Assembly: GCF_028993555.1 (NCBI RefSeq) | Contig: NZ_CP118610.1 | Coordinates: forward strand, 3,089,001-3,153,000 | Length of the DNA: 64,000 nt | Reading direction: 5' to 3' | Origin: Ensifer adhaerens | GTDB lineage: Bacteria; Pseudomonadota; Alphaproteobacteria; Rhizobiales; Rhizobiaceae | Shown: in pieces, positions 49,601-58,126 of the stretch | Position numbering within the stretch: position 1 is the first letter of the stretch | Layout of the letters: every line of letters begins with the position of its first letter | Made by a program: the position numbers and the translations under genes | Notes under the pieces: model-generated | Told to the model about the DNA's origin: nothing | Seen by the model: only the letters and a program-made list of their open reading frames with translations | Databases searched by the model: none

Positions 49601-49780
49601 GGCAACCGTATTGGCGTCGGCGCCGGGATAGGCCGCGCGCACGACAATGGTCGGCGGCGCAATTTCCGGATACTGCGCCACCGGGAGTTGGAAATAGGCG
49701 ATGCTGCCGACGATCAGAAGGACGATCGAAAGCACCGATGCGAAGATCGGCCGGTCAACGAAGAAGTGAGCGAACCTCAT
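46601..49780 (-). CDS. RND efflux transporter, HAE-1 (AcrB/MexB) family
   Basis: A 1059-aa inner-membrane proton antiporter with twelve transmembrane helices and two large periplasmic loops. TM1 is FASVLSIVLLIVGSIAYFQL. The proton-relay Asp pair is in LAIGIVVDDAIVVVENVERN and the partner Lys in VLIGLAAKNAILIVEFARQG. The family block QYPEIAPPTIVVRAAYPGAD is present. It overlaps the adaptor gene by ATGA. It exports hydrophobic compounds through a TolC-like channel, which is not encoded here. The substrate and regulator are unknown; the nearest regulator genes are not adjacent. Confidence 0.95.
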   Translation of the reverse strand: MRFAHFFVDRPIFASVLSIVLLIVGSIAYFQLPVAQYPEIAPPTIVVRAAYPGADANTVANTVATPLEQEINGVENMLYMSSYSTADGSMALTITFKLGTDLDQAQVLVQNRVSIAEPRLPEEVRRIGITTAKSSPDLMMVVHLLSPTERYDQLYVSNYARTRIRDLLVRLDGVGDVILFGEREYALRVWLDPEKLSAYGMTAGDVVQALREQNVQVSGGSIGGPPAPGDSAFQYTVTTDGRFSDARQFRYVIVKATESGRLVQLQDVARVELGAREYVNNSYLDGSPAVALGIFSRPGTNALDAAEQIQKVMTDVSRDFPEGLEYRIVYNPTEFISESINEVYKTIAEAAILVAIVVLVFLQSWRTAIIPIVAIPVSLVGTFAFLYAFGFSLNMLTLFGLVLAIGIVVDDAIVVVENVERNLARGMTPREASHVTMDEVGAAVIAISLVLTAVFVPTAFIPGIAGQFYLQFAVTISVATVISAFNSLTLSPALAAILLKPHENGHHESRNPLTRFGKALANGFNNGFDRMAEGYAWMVRKLVSTKTALAVALLVFIGLLGATWYMAQIVPRGFVPTMDQGYAIVVIQLPDGASLDRTDAVVKRASKIIEDVPGVKSAVAFAGFNGATFTNASNSGVVFASFESFEERLKHGQGANQIIGQLYGSLQSIQEAFIIAVPPPSVRGIGNSGGFKMQIMDRQSADMGRALGLAYQMMGAANQTEGLTGVFTTFSASSPQYFLAIDRDKARTLNVPIPNIFEALSINLGTSYVNDFNAFGRVYQVRAQADQQYRIERDDILALKVRSATGALVPMGTLVEIRDTAGPTLVQRYNMYVSVPIQGNPAPGVSTGTALDKMEALAAQILPQGTTFEWTELAFQERQTGNTAVFIFALSVVFVFLALSAQYESWVLPLAIILIVPLGVLAALVGVFLRGLDNNVLTQIGLIVLIGLAAKNAILIVEFARQGEDEGKTPIEAAVEASQLRLRPILMTAFAFILGVVPLMIATGPGAEMRQSLGTAVFSGMLGVTFLGLFLTPVFYVALRSFRRRKPAVVTEPATHPAE

Positions 49781-50946
49781 TGCGCCGCCCCCGTGGCTGG
49801 CGCCGCCGCGGTTGGCCCTTCGGGCGGCAACTGGATCGTCTCGGGCTTGACCTTCGTGCCCGGACGCGCCCGCATCAGGCCATTGACGACGATGGTTTCG
49901 TCACCCGTCATGCCTGAGCGGATCACCCGGTAGCCGTGCAGCCTCGGCCCGAGCCGCACCGGCTTGGTCACCACAGTTCCGTCGCCGGTCACCTCGTAGA
50001 CGATGCGCTCGTTCTGGTCGGCGCCGATCGCCTCATCCGGAATGAGCACGGCCTTGTAGGTGTTCGAGCCTTCGATCTGTACACGGCCGAAGAGGCCGGG
50101 CTGCAGCACCAGGTTCGGGTTGTCGAGACGGGCGCGCACGCGCATCGTGCCGCTCTGCGGGTCGACACGGTTTTCGGCGAAGTCGAGCTTGCCCTTGAAC
50201 GGCTCTTCATTGGAATCGGCAATCGTGACCAGCACTTCCAGTGAACCGCCGCCTTCCTGCAGCGCGCTGCCGCGTTCGCGGGCAACCCGCGCATAGGAGA
50301 GCAATCGCCGCTCGTCGACGTCGAAATAGAAGTCGATCGGATCGAGCGAGACAATCGTCGTCAACACGGTCTGATCGGCCTGTACGAGATTACCGGTCGA
50401 AAGCAGACGCCGGTCGACACGACCACTGAGCGGCGCGGTTATGGTCGTGTAGTCGAGGTCGAGCTTGGCGCGCTCGACCGCTGCTTCCGAGCCGCGCACC
50501 AGCGCCTGCGCCGAAAGCAGCTCGCGGCGGTGATCGTCGAGTGTCGAGATCGACAGCGTTCCGGTGCCCGTCAGCGACTGCGTCCGCTTGAACTGCGCGT
50601 CGGCAAATTCCAGCGTCGAGCGCGCCGATTCCAGGGTCGACTCGGCCTGGGAGAGGGCCGTGCGATAGGGACGCTGGTCAATGACGAAGAGTTTGTCGCC
50701 CTTTTTCACCAGGGCGCCATCGGTGAAATTGACCTCGTCGAGATAGCCGCCGATGCGGGCACGGACCTGCACCTCGTCGACCGGCTCGAACCGGCCGATG
50801 AACTCGTCGCTGTCGATCACGTCACGCACGACCGGCTTGGCGACGGTCACGACGGGCAATTGCGCGTCCTGTGCTCGGGCTCCAACCGCGGAAAGAAGGG
50901 AAAGAGAAGCGCCGACGATCATCGGCAAATGCCACTTAGACAACAT
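49777..50946 (-). CDS. RND efflux periplasmic adaptor (membrane fusion protein)
   Basis: A 389-aa adaptor with a signal peptide (about 1-25, cleavage after ARA). A barrel-sandwich half (FIGRFEPVDEVQVRARIGGY), an alpha-hairpin (about 95-155), the return half (LDYTTITAPLSGRVDRRLLS), a beta-barrel and a membrane-proximal domain (VLIPDEAIGADQNERIVYEV) follow. It links the RND pump to an outer-membrane channel. The start at 50946 follows GGAGGG; there is no lipobox, so it is probably soluble or loosely anchored. Confidence 0.94.
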   Translation of the reverse strand: MLSKWHLPMIVGASLSLLSAVGARAQDAQLPVVTVAKPVVRDVIDSDEFIGRFEPVDEVQVRARIGGYLDEVNFTDGALVKKGDKLFVIDQRPYRTALSQAESTLESARSTLEFADAQFKRTQSLTGTGTLSISTLDDHRRELLSAQALVRGSEAAVERAKLDLDYTTITAPLSGRVDRRLLSTGNLVQADQTVLTTIVSLDPIDFYFDVDERRLLSYARVARERGSALQEGGGSLEVLVTIADSNEEPFKGKLDFAENRVDPQSGTMRVRARLDNPNLVLQPGLFGRVQIEGSNTYKAVLIPDEAIGADQNERIVYEVTGDGTVVTKPVRLGPRLHGYRVIRSGMTGDETIVVNGLMRARPGTKVKPETIQLPPEGPTAAAPATGAAQ

Positions 50947-51427
50947 GCATGCCCTCCGAATGCACTTTGGATGACGATGAGCAGCCCGACCGACCAACCA
51001 CCGCAATCGCTTTGAATACTTCAGAGCAGGACATCAGCGGAAAATCGCCGCCTTACCTCTCCCGCTCCGTACAAATCCTCGGATCGGCAGCGATCCAGGA
51101 GGCAAAATCACACAAGCAATTAAATGATAAAGCGGTCTCCGCTCTGGGCCGGCGAACGCTGTTGGATCGAGATCGCCGGGCAGAGAGCGCCTGCTCCCGA
51201 TTGTCCGGTGACAGCAGCACAAGCCCGCAATCCGTGACTGCGGGCGGTCTTCGTTCTGGAAAACACTCGAATACATCACGCCCCGGCCCGGCGTGATTTC
51301 GCGATAACCTGCCATCATTTGATGGGGTTGTCACCTTGAAAAAAATCAATTCCCGGAAGGCGATAAGTGGCGAAGCGCGCTTCAACCAGAAGCGCGTTCG
51401 ACAAGCCGAAATGCTGCTCGCTTCGCC
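50947..51427. other. Gene-free region with several hairpins
   Basis: The 481-bp gap between ymdB and the efflux adaptor holds no supported gene. Hairpins are GCCCGCA/TGCGGGC at 51223-51245, ATCACGCC/GGCGTGAT near 51278-51301, and CGCGCTTC/GAAGCGCG at 51376-51396. The last could end ymdB transcription on the reverse strand but lacks a T run. The adaptor promoter should lie in 50950-51050. Confidence 0.5.
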
Positions 51428-52252
51428 TTAGGACCAGAAGTCCGGGATCGTTTCGGTCAGTCTCGGGCCGAGGCGCAGCGGCGCGACCTTTTCGGCAAGG
51501 CCGGTGCGGTCGGAGATTTCGACACCGAGACCGCAGATCGTCGCCGGGCCGGAGGCGGCCTCGAAACGCCCCTTCGGCATCTTCGAAATGAACCGGTTGA
51601 GCGGTTCCTCCTTGTCCATGCCGAGCGAGGAATCGTAGTCGCCGCACATGCCGGCGTCGCTCATATAGGCCGTGCCGCCATTCAGGATCTGGTGGTCGGC
51701 GGTCGGCACGTGCGTATGGGTGCCAACGACGAGGCTGGCGCGGCCATCGACGAAATGGCCGAAACACTGCTTCTCGCTGGTCGCCTCCGCATGGAAATCG
51801 AAGACGATCGCATCCGCCTGCTCGCCGAGCGGGCAGGCGTCGAGGATGGCCTCGGCCGACTTGAAGGGGTCATCGAGCTCCGGATGCATGAAGACGCGGC
51901 CCATCACATTGGCGACCAGCACGCGGGCGCCGTTGCGGGCGAAGAACAGGTTGGAGCCACGGCCGGGCGTGCCGGCCGGATAGTTGGCCGGGCGCAGGAA
52001 CTGGTCGTGCCGCTCGCAGAAGACGACCGCTTCCTTCTGGTCCCAGACGTGATTGCCCGTCGTCACCACGTCGGCGCCAGCGTTGATCGTCTCAAGGAAG
52101 ATATCTTCGGTGATGCCGAAACCGCCGGCGGCGTTCTCGCCGTTGACGATGACAAAATCGAGCTTGAGGTCACCGATCAGTCCCGGAAGCCGCTCCCAGA
52201 CCGCCGTACGGCCCGTCTTGCCCACCATATCTCCCAGAAACAGAAGCCTCAT
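51428..52252 (-). CDS. YmdB-family metallophosphoesterase (TIGR00282)
   Basis: A 274-aa dinuclear-metal phosphodiesterase. All family motifs are intact: LFLGDMVGKTGR, NGENAAGGFGIT, TTGNHVWDQKE, DFHAEATSEKQ and VGTHTHVPTADHQIL. In Bacillus, YmdB hydrolyses cyclic nucleotides and affects biofilm fate; the role in rhizobia is unknown. The start at 52252 is supported by the conserved N-terminus, although its ribosome site is poor. It is in the same direction as the cyclo-ligase gene upstream, 214 bp away. Confidence 0.92.
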   Translation of the reverse strand: MRLLFLGDMVGKTGRTAVWERLPGLIGDLKLDFVIVNGENAAGGFGITEDIFLETINAGADVVTTGNHVWDQKEAVVFCERHDQFLRPANYPAGTPGRGSNLFFARNGARVLVANVMGRVFMHPELDDPFKSAEAILDACPLGEQADAIVFDFHAEATSEKQCFGHFVDGRASLVVGTHTHVPTADHQILNGGTAYMSDAGMCGDYDSSLGMDKEEPLNRFISKMPKGRFEAASGPATICGLGVEISDRTGLAEKVAPLRLGPRLTETIPDFWS

Positions 52253-52298
52253 GCTCGCACAAATCCCACCAGGGCAGCCCCGGCGGAAGCGCGTCAGC

Positions 52299-52340
52299 GG
52301 TTGTTGCGTCCGGAACTGCGTAAAACAAAGAAATAGAGCG
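52299..52340 (+). repeat. Fragment of a rhizobial intergenic repeat
   Basis: The stretch containing GCGTAAAACAAAGAAATAG (52318-52336) preceded by GTCCGGAACT matches, from memory, the tail of a very common rhizobial intergenic element whose arms fold back on each other. Only one end is present here. It lies in the gap between ymdB and the cyclo-ligase gene. Confidence 0.5.
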
Positions 52341-52466
52341 TCTACACGATCCCGACCGCGCAGGGAACGCCTTAGATGGAATCACCGAAAACGGTGCAAC
52401 GGCCCGCCGCACCGCCCTTTGCGATCTCAAGGCTTTAGCCGACTCCATGGTCTCGGCGAAATGAAC

Positions 52467-53039
52467 TCAGAAATGCCGAAACCCGCTCTCGGTCAGTACG
52501 GCATCCAGTGCGACATCGTGCGGTTCGGATGGGACGGATGCCACTTCCTGGCAGTCGAAGGCGATGCCGATCAGCTTTGGTAGGTGACCCTTGTTGCGCA
52601 ACCGGTCGATGGCGCGGTCGTAATAGCCGGCGCCATAGCCGATCCGGTGGCCGGTCGAATCGAAAGCGGAAAGCGGTACGAGCATGATATCCGGATCGAG
52701 TTCCGGTGCCTCCGGACCAGGCCCCGTGGTGCCGAAGCCGGTGGCGATGATGTCGGCACCGTCGAGCAATTCACGGAAAATGATCGTCTGCTTGTCGACG
52801 ATCGCGGGCAGGCAGAGCCTGGCGCCTCGTTGTTTCAGCCGCGCCATCAGCGGCCGGATGTCGACCTCGGAGCGGATCGGCCAGAAGCCGGAGACGATGT
52901 GCCCGGGATCGAGTGCTATGACGTCACCCGCGTGATCGGCCATGGTCAGGCTCGCTTCGATCCTGAACTCCGGCGACATCGCATCGCGCAACGCCAGCCT
53001 TTCCTTGCGCAGTGCTGCCTTCAAATCCCTCGGTGACAT
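52467..53039 (-). CDS. 5-formyltetrahydrofolate cyclo-ligase
   Basis: A 190-aa enzyme (YgfA/MTHFS family) that converts 5-formyl-THF to 5,10-methenyl-THF with ATP. The N-terminus LKAALRKERLALRDAMSPE, the strand block SGFWPIRSEVDIRPLM, and the ATP/substrate motif HRIGYGAGYYDRAIDRL are characteristic. The start at 53039 follows AGGAGAGGG. In many proteobacteria this gene is next to 6S RNA and zapA; here a LysR gene and two small genes separate them. Confidence 0.94.
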   Translation of the reverse strand: MSPRDLKAALRKERLALRDAMSPEFRIEASLTMADHAGDVIALDPGHIVSGFWPIRSEVDIRPLMARLKQRGARLCLPAIVDKQTIIFRELLDGADIIATGFGTTGPGPEAPELDPDIMLVPLSAFDSTGHRIGYGAGYYDRAIDRLRNKGHLPKLIGIAFDCQEVASVPSEPHDVALDAVLTESGFRHF

Positions 53040-53358
53040 CCGTCCCTCTCCTGCCAACCCGCTGCCCGCCATCGTCGCCGCAGAAAAATCACTTCCCGAA
53101 ATGGCACAAGCTCCCCATCTCTCGCCGATTCCCGGGCCGGCCACCAGCCTGTTTACGCCATCCCGTCATTCCCCCACCCATCGGCATCGCCGCGTTTGCA
53201 GCGGTTTGCGACAATCACGTCACTCCCTTCCCGGTTCGGCACAGCATTAGCTTTCCATTCATCATGGGCAAGGGTTCCGCTTTCGCGACACGGGAGGCGC
53301 GTGCAAATAAGGACACGATTTCAAATAATTAGCAGGAACTAATGCCCGTGTTCGATGT
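53040..53358. promoter_or_regulatory. Divergent region before the small HTH gene
   Basis: This 319-bp region has no clear gene. Near its right end, ATTAG (53328-53332) and CTAAT (53339-53343) form a small hairpin, enclosed by the pair GGACACG / CGTGTTC (from 53311 and near 53346). This nested palindrome ends just before the small HTH gene and could be an operator. Confidence 0.4.
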
Positions 53359-53610
53359 ATGGACGCGCTCCTGCAGGCAGCAGTGGAAAAGCCGACGTCC
53401 ATGAAGGACCAGATGAACGAACTCGACCCGTTGGAACTGCGCTGCCTGACGCTCGCCGCACGCGGCCGCACGCGACAGGACATGATGCGCGAGACCGACA
53501 TTCCGCTCGACCGGATCGATCGGGCGCTGACGGATGCCATGCGCAAGTTGCAGGCGGGCAATCTCGCCGAAGCGGTATTTCGCGCCGCCAGACTCGATCT
53601 CATCTCCTGA
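53359..53610 (+). CDS. Small LuxR/GerE-like helix-turn-helix protein
   Basis: An 83-aa protein. The core LDPLELRCLTLAARGRTRQDMMRETDIPLDRIDRALTDAMRKL matches the spacing of a LuxR-type (GerE) helix-turn-helix, and there is no other domain. ATG codons at 53359, 53401 and 53413 are possible; AAGGACCAG stands before the last, which would give 65 aa. Codon use is GC3-rich as in neighbouring genes. It is convergent with the small gene at 53635. It is probably a DNA-binding accessory protein of unknown target. Confidence 0.65.
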   Translation: MDALLQAAVEKPTSMKDQMNELDPLELRCLTLAARGRTRQDMMRETDIPLDRIDRALTDAMRKLQAGNLAEAVFRAARLDLIS

Positions 53611-53634
53611 TCCCGCATCTGTCGGCAAGATCGC

Positions 53635-53853
53635 TCACAACAGCCAATGTGACCGGTAGGCGATCGCCAGCCTTTCCCGCCGCATGATGTCGGGTCCCTC
53701 GTGATAAATCCCCGCATCGCGCAGGAGCGCCGGCTTTCCAGACGGCACGTCCACCGGCGCCCCGGGAAACAGGACGTCGCGAGACCAGTGCGTCGCTCGA
53801 CGCCGGAATGCGATGGAGGCTTCGGAGAACGCGAAGAGAGCAAGCACGCTCAT
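53635..53853 (-). CDS. Small hypothetical protein, divergent from the LysR gene
   Basis: A 72-aa reading frame from ATG at 53853, preceded by AGGGT. The sequence starts with a hydrophobic MSVLALFAFSEASIAFRRR and continues with a Pro/Arg-rich part (FPGAPVDVPSGKPALLRD). LysR-type regulators often control a divergent neighbour, and this gene lies 100 bp from the LysR start. I do not recognise the family; it may be a real small protein, but evidence is limited. Confidence 0.4.
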   Translation of the reverse strand: MSVLALFAFSEASIAFRRRATHWSRDVLFPGAPVDVPSGKPALLRDAGIYHEGPDIMRRERLAIAYRSHWLL

Positions 53854-53953
53854 AACAAATGACCCTGCGCAAGATGATCGGATCAGATGATCTTCGTCCT
53901 CGCGTTGACATCTGACAAACGAATTGCAAGCATGGCTGCTATCAGAACTTCTG

Positions 53954-54835
53954 ATGGATACAACCATGTCCCTCCCCCTCGACAGCGACCTGCTCAGGAC
54001 CTTTCTTGCGGTCGTCGACACCGGCAATGTCACACGCGCCGCCAACATTGTCGGGCGCACGCAATCCGCCGTCAGCATGCAGATCAAGAAGCTCGAGGAC
54101 ATGCTCGGCGATGCGCTGTTCGAGCGCCACTCACGTGGCGTCGTGCCGACGCCGCAGGGATTGCGACTGCTCGACAATGCGAGACGCATCGTCACGCTGC
54201 TCGACGACACGGCCGCGACGATGCGTCAGCCCGCTCTCGACGGCGCCGTCCGGATCGGCATACCCGAGGAATACATCAACTCCACCTTGCCGAAGGCGCT
54301 TGGAACGTTCGCCGCCATCCATCCCGGCGTCGAAGTGACCGTCCAGCAGGGCGCGTCGATGACCAACGTCGCAGCGCTGGAAGCCGGCGAGCTCGATCTC
54401 GCTGTCGTCTTCGAACCCGGCGGGCGAACGAAGAACGAAGTTCTGATGATGGACCCGACCGTCTGGGTCACCTCGGAAAAGCACCGTACCGACGAGCGGC
54501 GTCCGCTGCCGATTGCCACCTATACCTATCTGGAAGGCGGCTGGTGCGACGACCTCGCCCAGCGCAATCTCAGGAAATGCCGCCTGGAAAGCCGCGTTGC
54601 CTATGTCAGTCGCACGAGCGGCGGCCTGATGGCGGCGGTGATGTCGGGCCTCGCCATCGCGCCGCTCGCCCGCAGCAGCATTCCGGCGGGATGCCGCGAA
54701 CTGACGGTCGATGACGGCTATGAGGTGATCGACCACTCGAACGTCGTCTTGCGGATATCGAAGGCGGGAAACGGCAAGGACCGGATCGTCGAGGCCATGG
54801 CCGATGCCATTCGCCGGGCCTTTGCCGGAGATTGA
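53954..54835 (+). CDS. LysR-family transcriptional regulator
   Basis: A 293-aa LysR-type regulator. The N-terminal winged helix-turn-helix is FLAVVDTGNVTRAANIVGRTQSAVSMQIKK (as two blocks, about 15-60), followed by LFERHSRGVVPTPQGLRLL. A two-lobed effector domain (about 90-285) contains VRIGIPEEYINSTLPKAL and GELDLAVVFEPGG. The start at 53954 is used; an ATG at 53966 is an alternative. It lies between a 6S RNA and a divergent small gene. The effector and targets are unknown. Confidence 0.88.
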   Translation: MDTTMSLPLDSDLLRTFLAVVDTGNVTRAANIVGRTQSAVSMQIKKLEDMLGDALFERHSRGVVPTPQGLRLLDNARRIVTLLDDTAATMRQPALDGAVRIGIPEEYINSTLPKALGTFAAIHPGVEVTVQQGASMTNVAALEAGELDLAVVFEPGGRTKNEVLMMDPTVWVTSEKHRTDERRPLPIATYTYLEGGWCDDLAQRNLRKCRLESRVAYVSRTSGGLMAAVMSGLAIAPLARSSIPAGCRELTVDDGYEVIDHSNVVLRISKAGNGKDRIVEAMADAIRRAFAGD

Positions 54836-54861
54836 AACGGTCGCCTGAAGGAGGGAGAGAA

Positions 54862-55023
54862 GGTGCGATCCACACAACCGATGGATAGTTTACGATCCCG
54901 GGTGCCTACAAAGTAGGTGGGCGCCATGTGTCCGGACCCACGAGCCCGGACAGGGACAGCTCCCTTGAGATCGAGTATGGCCCCGGGGATTGTGGTTCCT
55001 GTCGGGAAGCGCAGACCGCACCC
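54862..55023 (-). ncRNA. ssrS: 6S RNA
   Basis: A segment of about 162 nt downstream of zapA on the same strand, where 6S RNA is found in many proteobacteria. The two ends pair: GGTGCGGTC at the 5' end with GATCGCACC at the 3' end (one GU pair). Long internal complementarity (CCCGACAGG / CCTGTCCGGG type) leaves a central open region, as expected for the RNA that mimics an open promoter and binds sigma-70 holoenzyme. A TTTATATAT lies just upstream as a -10 element. The ends are approximate. Confidence 0.75.
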
Positions 55024-55074
55024 GATATATAAAGTGTCTCGGTGCTTCGCGCCAGAGGCTCGCCACCGAAACCT

Positions 55075-55452
55075 TTAGCTTGCCGATGTCGTGGCGCGGC
55101 CGTTCAGCTTGGCGGCGATGCTGTGGATTTGCGCCGTGACTTCGCTGAGCGCAGAGGCCAACGCCTCCTCGCTCTTCATCTGGTCGGACATGGCCGCGTC
55201 GCGACCGCTGGTCAGATTGCCAACCTCGGCCTCGAGGCTCTTCAGCCGGCGGTTCACCTCGCTGAGCTCGTCCATGACCATGATTCCGGCCATGACGGTG
55301 AGGCGCAGATCGCCGATCTCGCCGAACTGGCTCTTGAGGTGCCCGACATATTGATCGAAATTGGTGGCAAGCTCGATCAGATGATCTTCCTGCCCTTCCT
55401 CGCAGGCCATCCGGTAGGCCTTGCCGTCGATCGATACTGTCACCTGCGCCAT
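55075..55452 (-). CDS. zapA: Cell-division protein ZapA
   Basis: ZapA (125 aa) promotes FtsZ bundling at the division ring. An N-terminal beta-alpha domain (AQVTVSIDGKAYRMACEEGQ) is followed by a conserved helix (LTVMAGIMVMDELSEVNRRL) and a coiled coil to about 95. The start at 55452 follows AGGAAC. It is 11 bp downstream of the DUF4164 gene, suggesting one transcript, and is followed by 6S RNA. Confidence 0.93.
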   Translation of the reverse strand: MAQVTVSIDGKAYRMACEEGQEDHLIELATNFDQYVGHLKSQFGEIGDLRLTVMAGIMVMDELSEVNRRLKSLEAEVGNLTSGRDAAMSDQMKSEEALASALSEVTAQIHSIAAKLNGRATTSAS

Positions 55453-55463
55453 GTCGCTTGTTC

Positions 55464-55733
55464 CTAGCGGTCGAGCACCGCCCGAATGGTTTCCATCGCC
55501 GTCACGAGGCGCCGGGAAACCTCGCGGTTGACCTCCTCGAGCCGATTTGCCCGGAACTGCGACTGATCGAGCTCCTGTGCGAGCCGCGAGCGGTCGGTGT
55601 TGACGCGCCGCACCTCACTCTCGAACTCGCCGAAATCCCGTTCCCTGTCAAACCGACCGTCGATCGCATTCTCCAGGGATTGCACTGCGTTGCGCAGTTC
55701 ATCGATCGCCGCTTTGACAGTCTTTGCCGGCAT
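55464..55733 (-). CDS. DUF4164 small coiled-coil protein
   Basis: An 89-aa protein predicted to be one long helical coiled coil (ELRNAVQSLENAIDGRFDRE; LDQSQFRANRLEEVNREVSR). In alphaproteobacteria this family is encoded directly before zapA, as here with an 11-bp gap. A role next to ZapA in Z-ring organisation, like ZapB in E. coli, is a reasonable guess from position and shape, but not shown by sequence. Confidence 0.85.
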   Translation of the reverse strand: MPAKTVKAAIDELRNAVQSLENAIDGRFDRERDFGEFESEVRRVNTDRSRLAQELDQSQFRANRLEEVNREVSRRLVTAMETIRAVLDR

Positions 55734-56071
55734 GTGTTCCGAATACCTCGCCCGTGAGGCCGAATCGCCCGAATCCCGTCCGCCGCTTCGGCTCGATCTT
55801 TTTTAAACCTATTACGTAAGTCTCAACAATGCCAAGCTCCGCAAACAACTACGGAAGCTGTGGATGGATTGCGTAGCCGGCTTTCTTCAACGGCAGTGCG
55901 AAAGCTCTGTTGCATTGCGAGACAAGGACCGGAGCGACCTGCCGTCAAATGGCCGCGGAAGGCCCGTATTTATTGACTCGCACGGCGCACCTGCTATGTG
56001 TCAGCCGCTTCTTGCGCGGTCTTTGGAGGATAGAGACCGTTCCCTGACCACCGAACGCAAACGGAACAGTC
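55734..56071. promoter_or_regulatory. Divergent promoter region DUF4164-zapA / tkt
   Basis: This 338-bp stretch has no supported gene. AT-rich sequence near 55800-55830 may serve the leftward transcript. TTGACT at 55973-55978 with TATGTG at 55995-56000 (16-bp spacing) is the best tkt promoter candidate. Confidence 0.45.
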
Positions 56072-58054
56072 ATGATCTCTCGCGAAAAACACGACCGGAT
56101 GGCAAATGCGATCCGATTCCTCTCCATGGATGCCGTCGAGAAGGCAAATTCCGGCCACCCTGGCCTGCCCATGGGTGCAGCCGACATAGCGACAGTCCTC
56201 TTTACGCGCTATCTGAGCTTCGACCCCAAGAACCCCTCCTGGCCGAACCGCGACCGCTTCGTGCTGTCGGCCGGCCATGGCTCGATGCTGCTTTATTCGC
56301 TGCTCTATTTGACGGGCTACGAAGACATCACCATCGACGAGATCAAGAACTTCCGCCAGCTCGGCGCCCGTACCGCCGGCCACCCGGAGTACGGCCACGC
56401 CGCCGGCATCGAGACGACCACCGGTCCGCTCGGTCAGGGCATTGCCAATGCCGTCGGCATGGCGATCGCCGAGCGCAAGCTGCGCGACGAATTCGGCTCC
56501 GACCTGATGCAGCACTATACCTATGTGCTCGCCGGTGACGGCTGCCTCATGGAAGGCATCAGCCAGGAAGCGATTGCGCTCGCCGGCCACCTGAAGCTCA
56601 ACAAGCTGATCGTCTTCTGGGACGACAACAACATCTCGATCGACGGCCCGATCTCGATCGCCGACTCGACCGACCAGCACGCCCGCTTCCGCGCCAGCAA
56701 GTGGAACACCATCGCCGTCGACGGCCACGATCCGGAAGCAATCGCCGCTGCGATCGACGAAGCGCAGAAATCCGACAAGCCGACGATGATCGCCTGCAAG
56801 ACGACGATCGGTTTCGGTGCGCCGAACAAGGCCGGCACCCACAAGGTTCACGGCTCGCCGCTCGGCGCCGAGGAAATCGCCGCCACCCGCAAGGCGCTCG
56901 GCTGGGAATCCGAAGCTTTCGTCGTTCCTTCCGACGTGCTCGATGCCTGGCGTCTGGCCGGCCTGCGCTCGACCAAGAGCCGCAAGGAATGGGAAGAGCG
57001 CCTCGAAAAGAGCGATGCCGAGAAGAAGGCCCAGTTCGTTCGCCGCTTCTCCGGCGAACTCGAAGGCCGCCTCTCGTCTGCGATCGACGACTACAAGAAG
57101 AAGCTTGCCGAGACCAAGCCGTCGCCGGCAACCCGCAAGGCGTCCGAAGACGCGCTCGAAGTCATCAACGGTGTGCTGGCCGAAACCATCGGTGGCTCGG
57201 CTGACCTCACCGGCTCGAACAACACCAAGACGAGCCAGACCAAGTCGATCACCCCCGACGACTTCTCCGGCCGCTACATCCACTGGGGTGTGCGCGAGCA
57301 CGGCATGGCCGCTGCCATGAACGGCATGGCGCTGCATGGCGGCGTCATCCCCTATTCCGGCGGCTTCCTGATCTTCTCGGACTATTGCCGTCCGTCGATC
57401 CGCCTGGCCGCGCTGATGGGCATCCGCGTCATCCACGTGCTGACGCACGATTCCATCGGTCTCGGTGAAGACGGCCCGACGCACCAGCCGGTCGAGCACA
57501 TGGCAGCGCTTCGGGCGATCCCGAACCTGCTGATGTTCCGCCCGGCCGACGCCACGGAAACGGCAGAATGCTGGCAGCTCGCGCTCGAGAGCCACAACCG
57601 CCCGTCCGGTATCGCGCTCACCCGCCAGAACCTGATGGCGGTCCGCACCGAATATGAGGAAGAGAACCTCTGCGCCCGTGGCGCCTATGACCTGATCTCG
57701 GCCGCCGACGCCAAGGTCACGATCTTCGCCACCGGCTCGGAAGTCGAGATCGCCGTCAAGGCCTGCCAGACGCTGACCGCCAAGGGCATTTCGACCCGCG
57801 TCGTCTCCGTTCCCTGCTTCGAGCTTTTTGCCGAGCAGAGCGAGGACTACCAGCAGGCGATCATCGGCAACTCGCCGGTCAAGATCGCCGTGGAAGCCGG
57901 CATCCGCCAGGGCTGGGATCACTTCATCGGCAGCGACGGCACCTTCATCGGCATGTCGTCCTTCGGTGCCTCCGGTCCCTACAAGGAGCTTTACAAGCAC
58001 TTCGGCATCACACCCGAGGCGGTGGTTGCCGCTGCCGAAACAAAGCTCGCCTGA
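56072..58054 (+). CDS. tkt: Transketolase
   Basis: Transketolase (660 aa), a thiamine-diphosphate enzyme, moves two-carbon units in the pentose phosphate pathway. The N-terminus [20 protein letters not shown], the substrate His in [13 protein letters not shown], and the ThDP/Mg motif [18 protein letters not shown] followed by DDNN are clear. The pyrimidine-domain block is [20 protein letters not shown]. Strong C-ending codon bias suggests high expression. It is first in the central-carbon cluster with gap, pgk and fbaB. Confidence 0.97.
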   Translation: MISREKHDRMANAIRFLSMDAVEKANSGHPGLPMGAADIATVLFTRYLSFDPKNPSWPNRDRFVLSAGHGSMLLYSLLYLTGYEDITIDEIKNFRQLGARTAGHPEYGHAAGIETTTGPLGQGIANAVGMAIAERKLRDEFGSDLMQHYTYVLAGDGCLMEGISQEAIALAGHLKLNKLIVFWDDNNISIDGPISIADSTDQHARFRASKWNTIAVDGHDPEAIAAAIDEAQKSDKPTMIACKTTIGFGAPNKAGTHKVHGSPLGAEEIAATRKALGWESEAFVVPSDVLDAWRLAGLRSTKSRKEWEERLEKSDAEKKAQFVRRFSGELEGRLSSAIDDYKKKLAETKPSPATRKASEDALEVINGVLAETIGGSADLTGSNNTKTSQTKSITPDDFSGRYIHWGVREHGMAAAMNGMALHGGVIPYSGGFLIFSDYCRPSIRLAALMGIRVIHVLTHDSIGLGEDGPTHQPVEHMAALRAIPNLLMFRPADATETAECWQLALESHNRPSGIALTRQNLMAVRTEYEEENLCARGAYDLISAADAKVTIFATGSEVEIAVKACQTLTAKGISTRVVSVPCFELFAEQSEDYQQAIIGNSPVKIAVEAGIRQGWDHFIGSDGTFIGMSSFGASGPYKELYKHFGITPEAVVAAAETKLA

Positions 58055-58061
58055 CCAATCT

Positions 58062-58096
58062 GCGGGGCGCGCCGAAAGGTGCGCCCCGCTTTTTTC
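58062..58096 (+). terminator. Terminator after tkt
   Basis: GCGGGGCGCGCC and GGTGCGCCCCGC form a 12-bp stem (one G-T pair) with a GAAA loop, followed by TTTTTT. It ends only 30 bp before the gap start, so gap needs read-through or a promoter overlapping this stem. Confidence 0.9.
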
Positions 58097-58126
58097 GCAC
58101 TACGTCATCCAGACAGGGAGAGACCC

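Noticed and set aside
55994..58000. 668-aa reverse frame opposite tkt
   Set aside because: Antisense shadow of transketolase. The forward frame has all catalytic motifs and the reverse frame has none.
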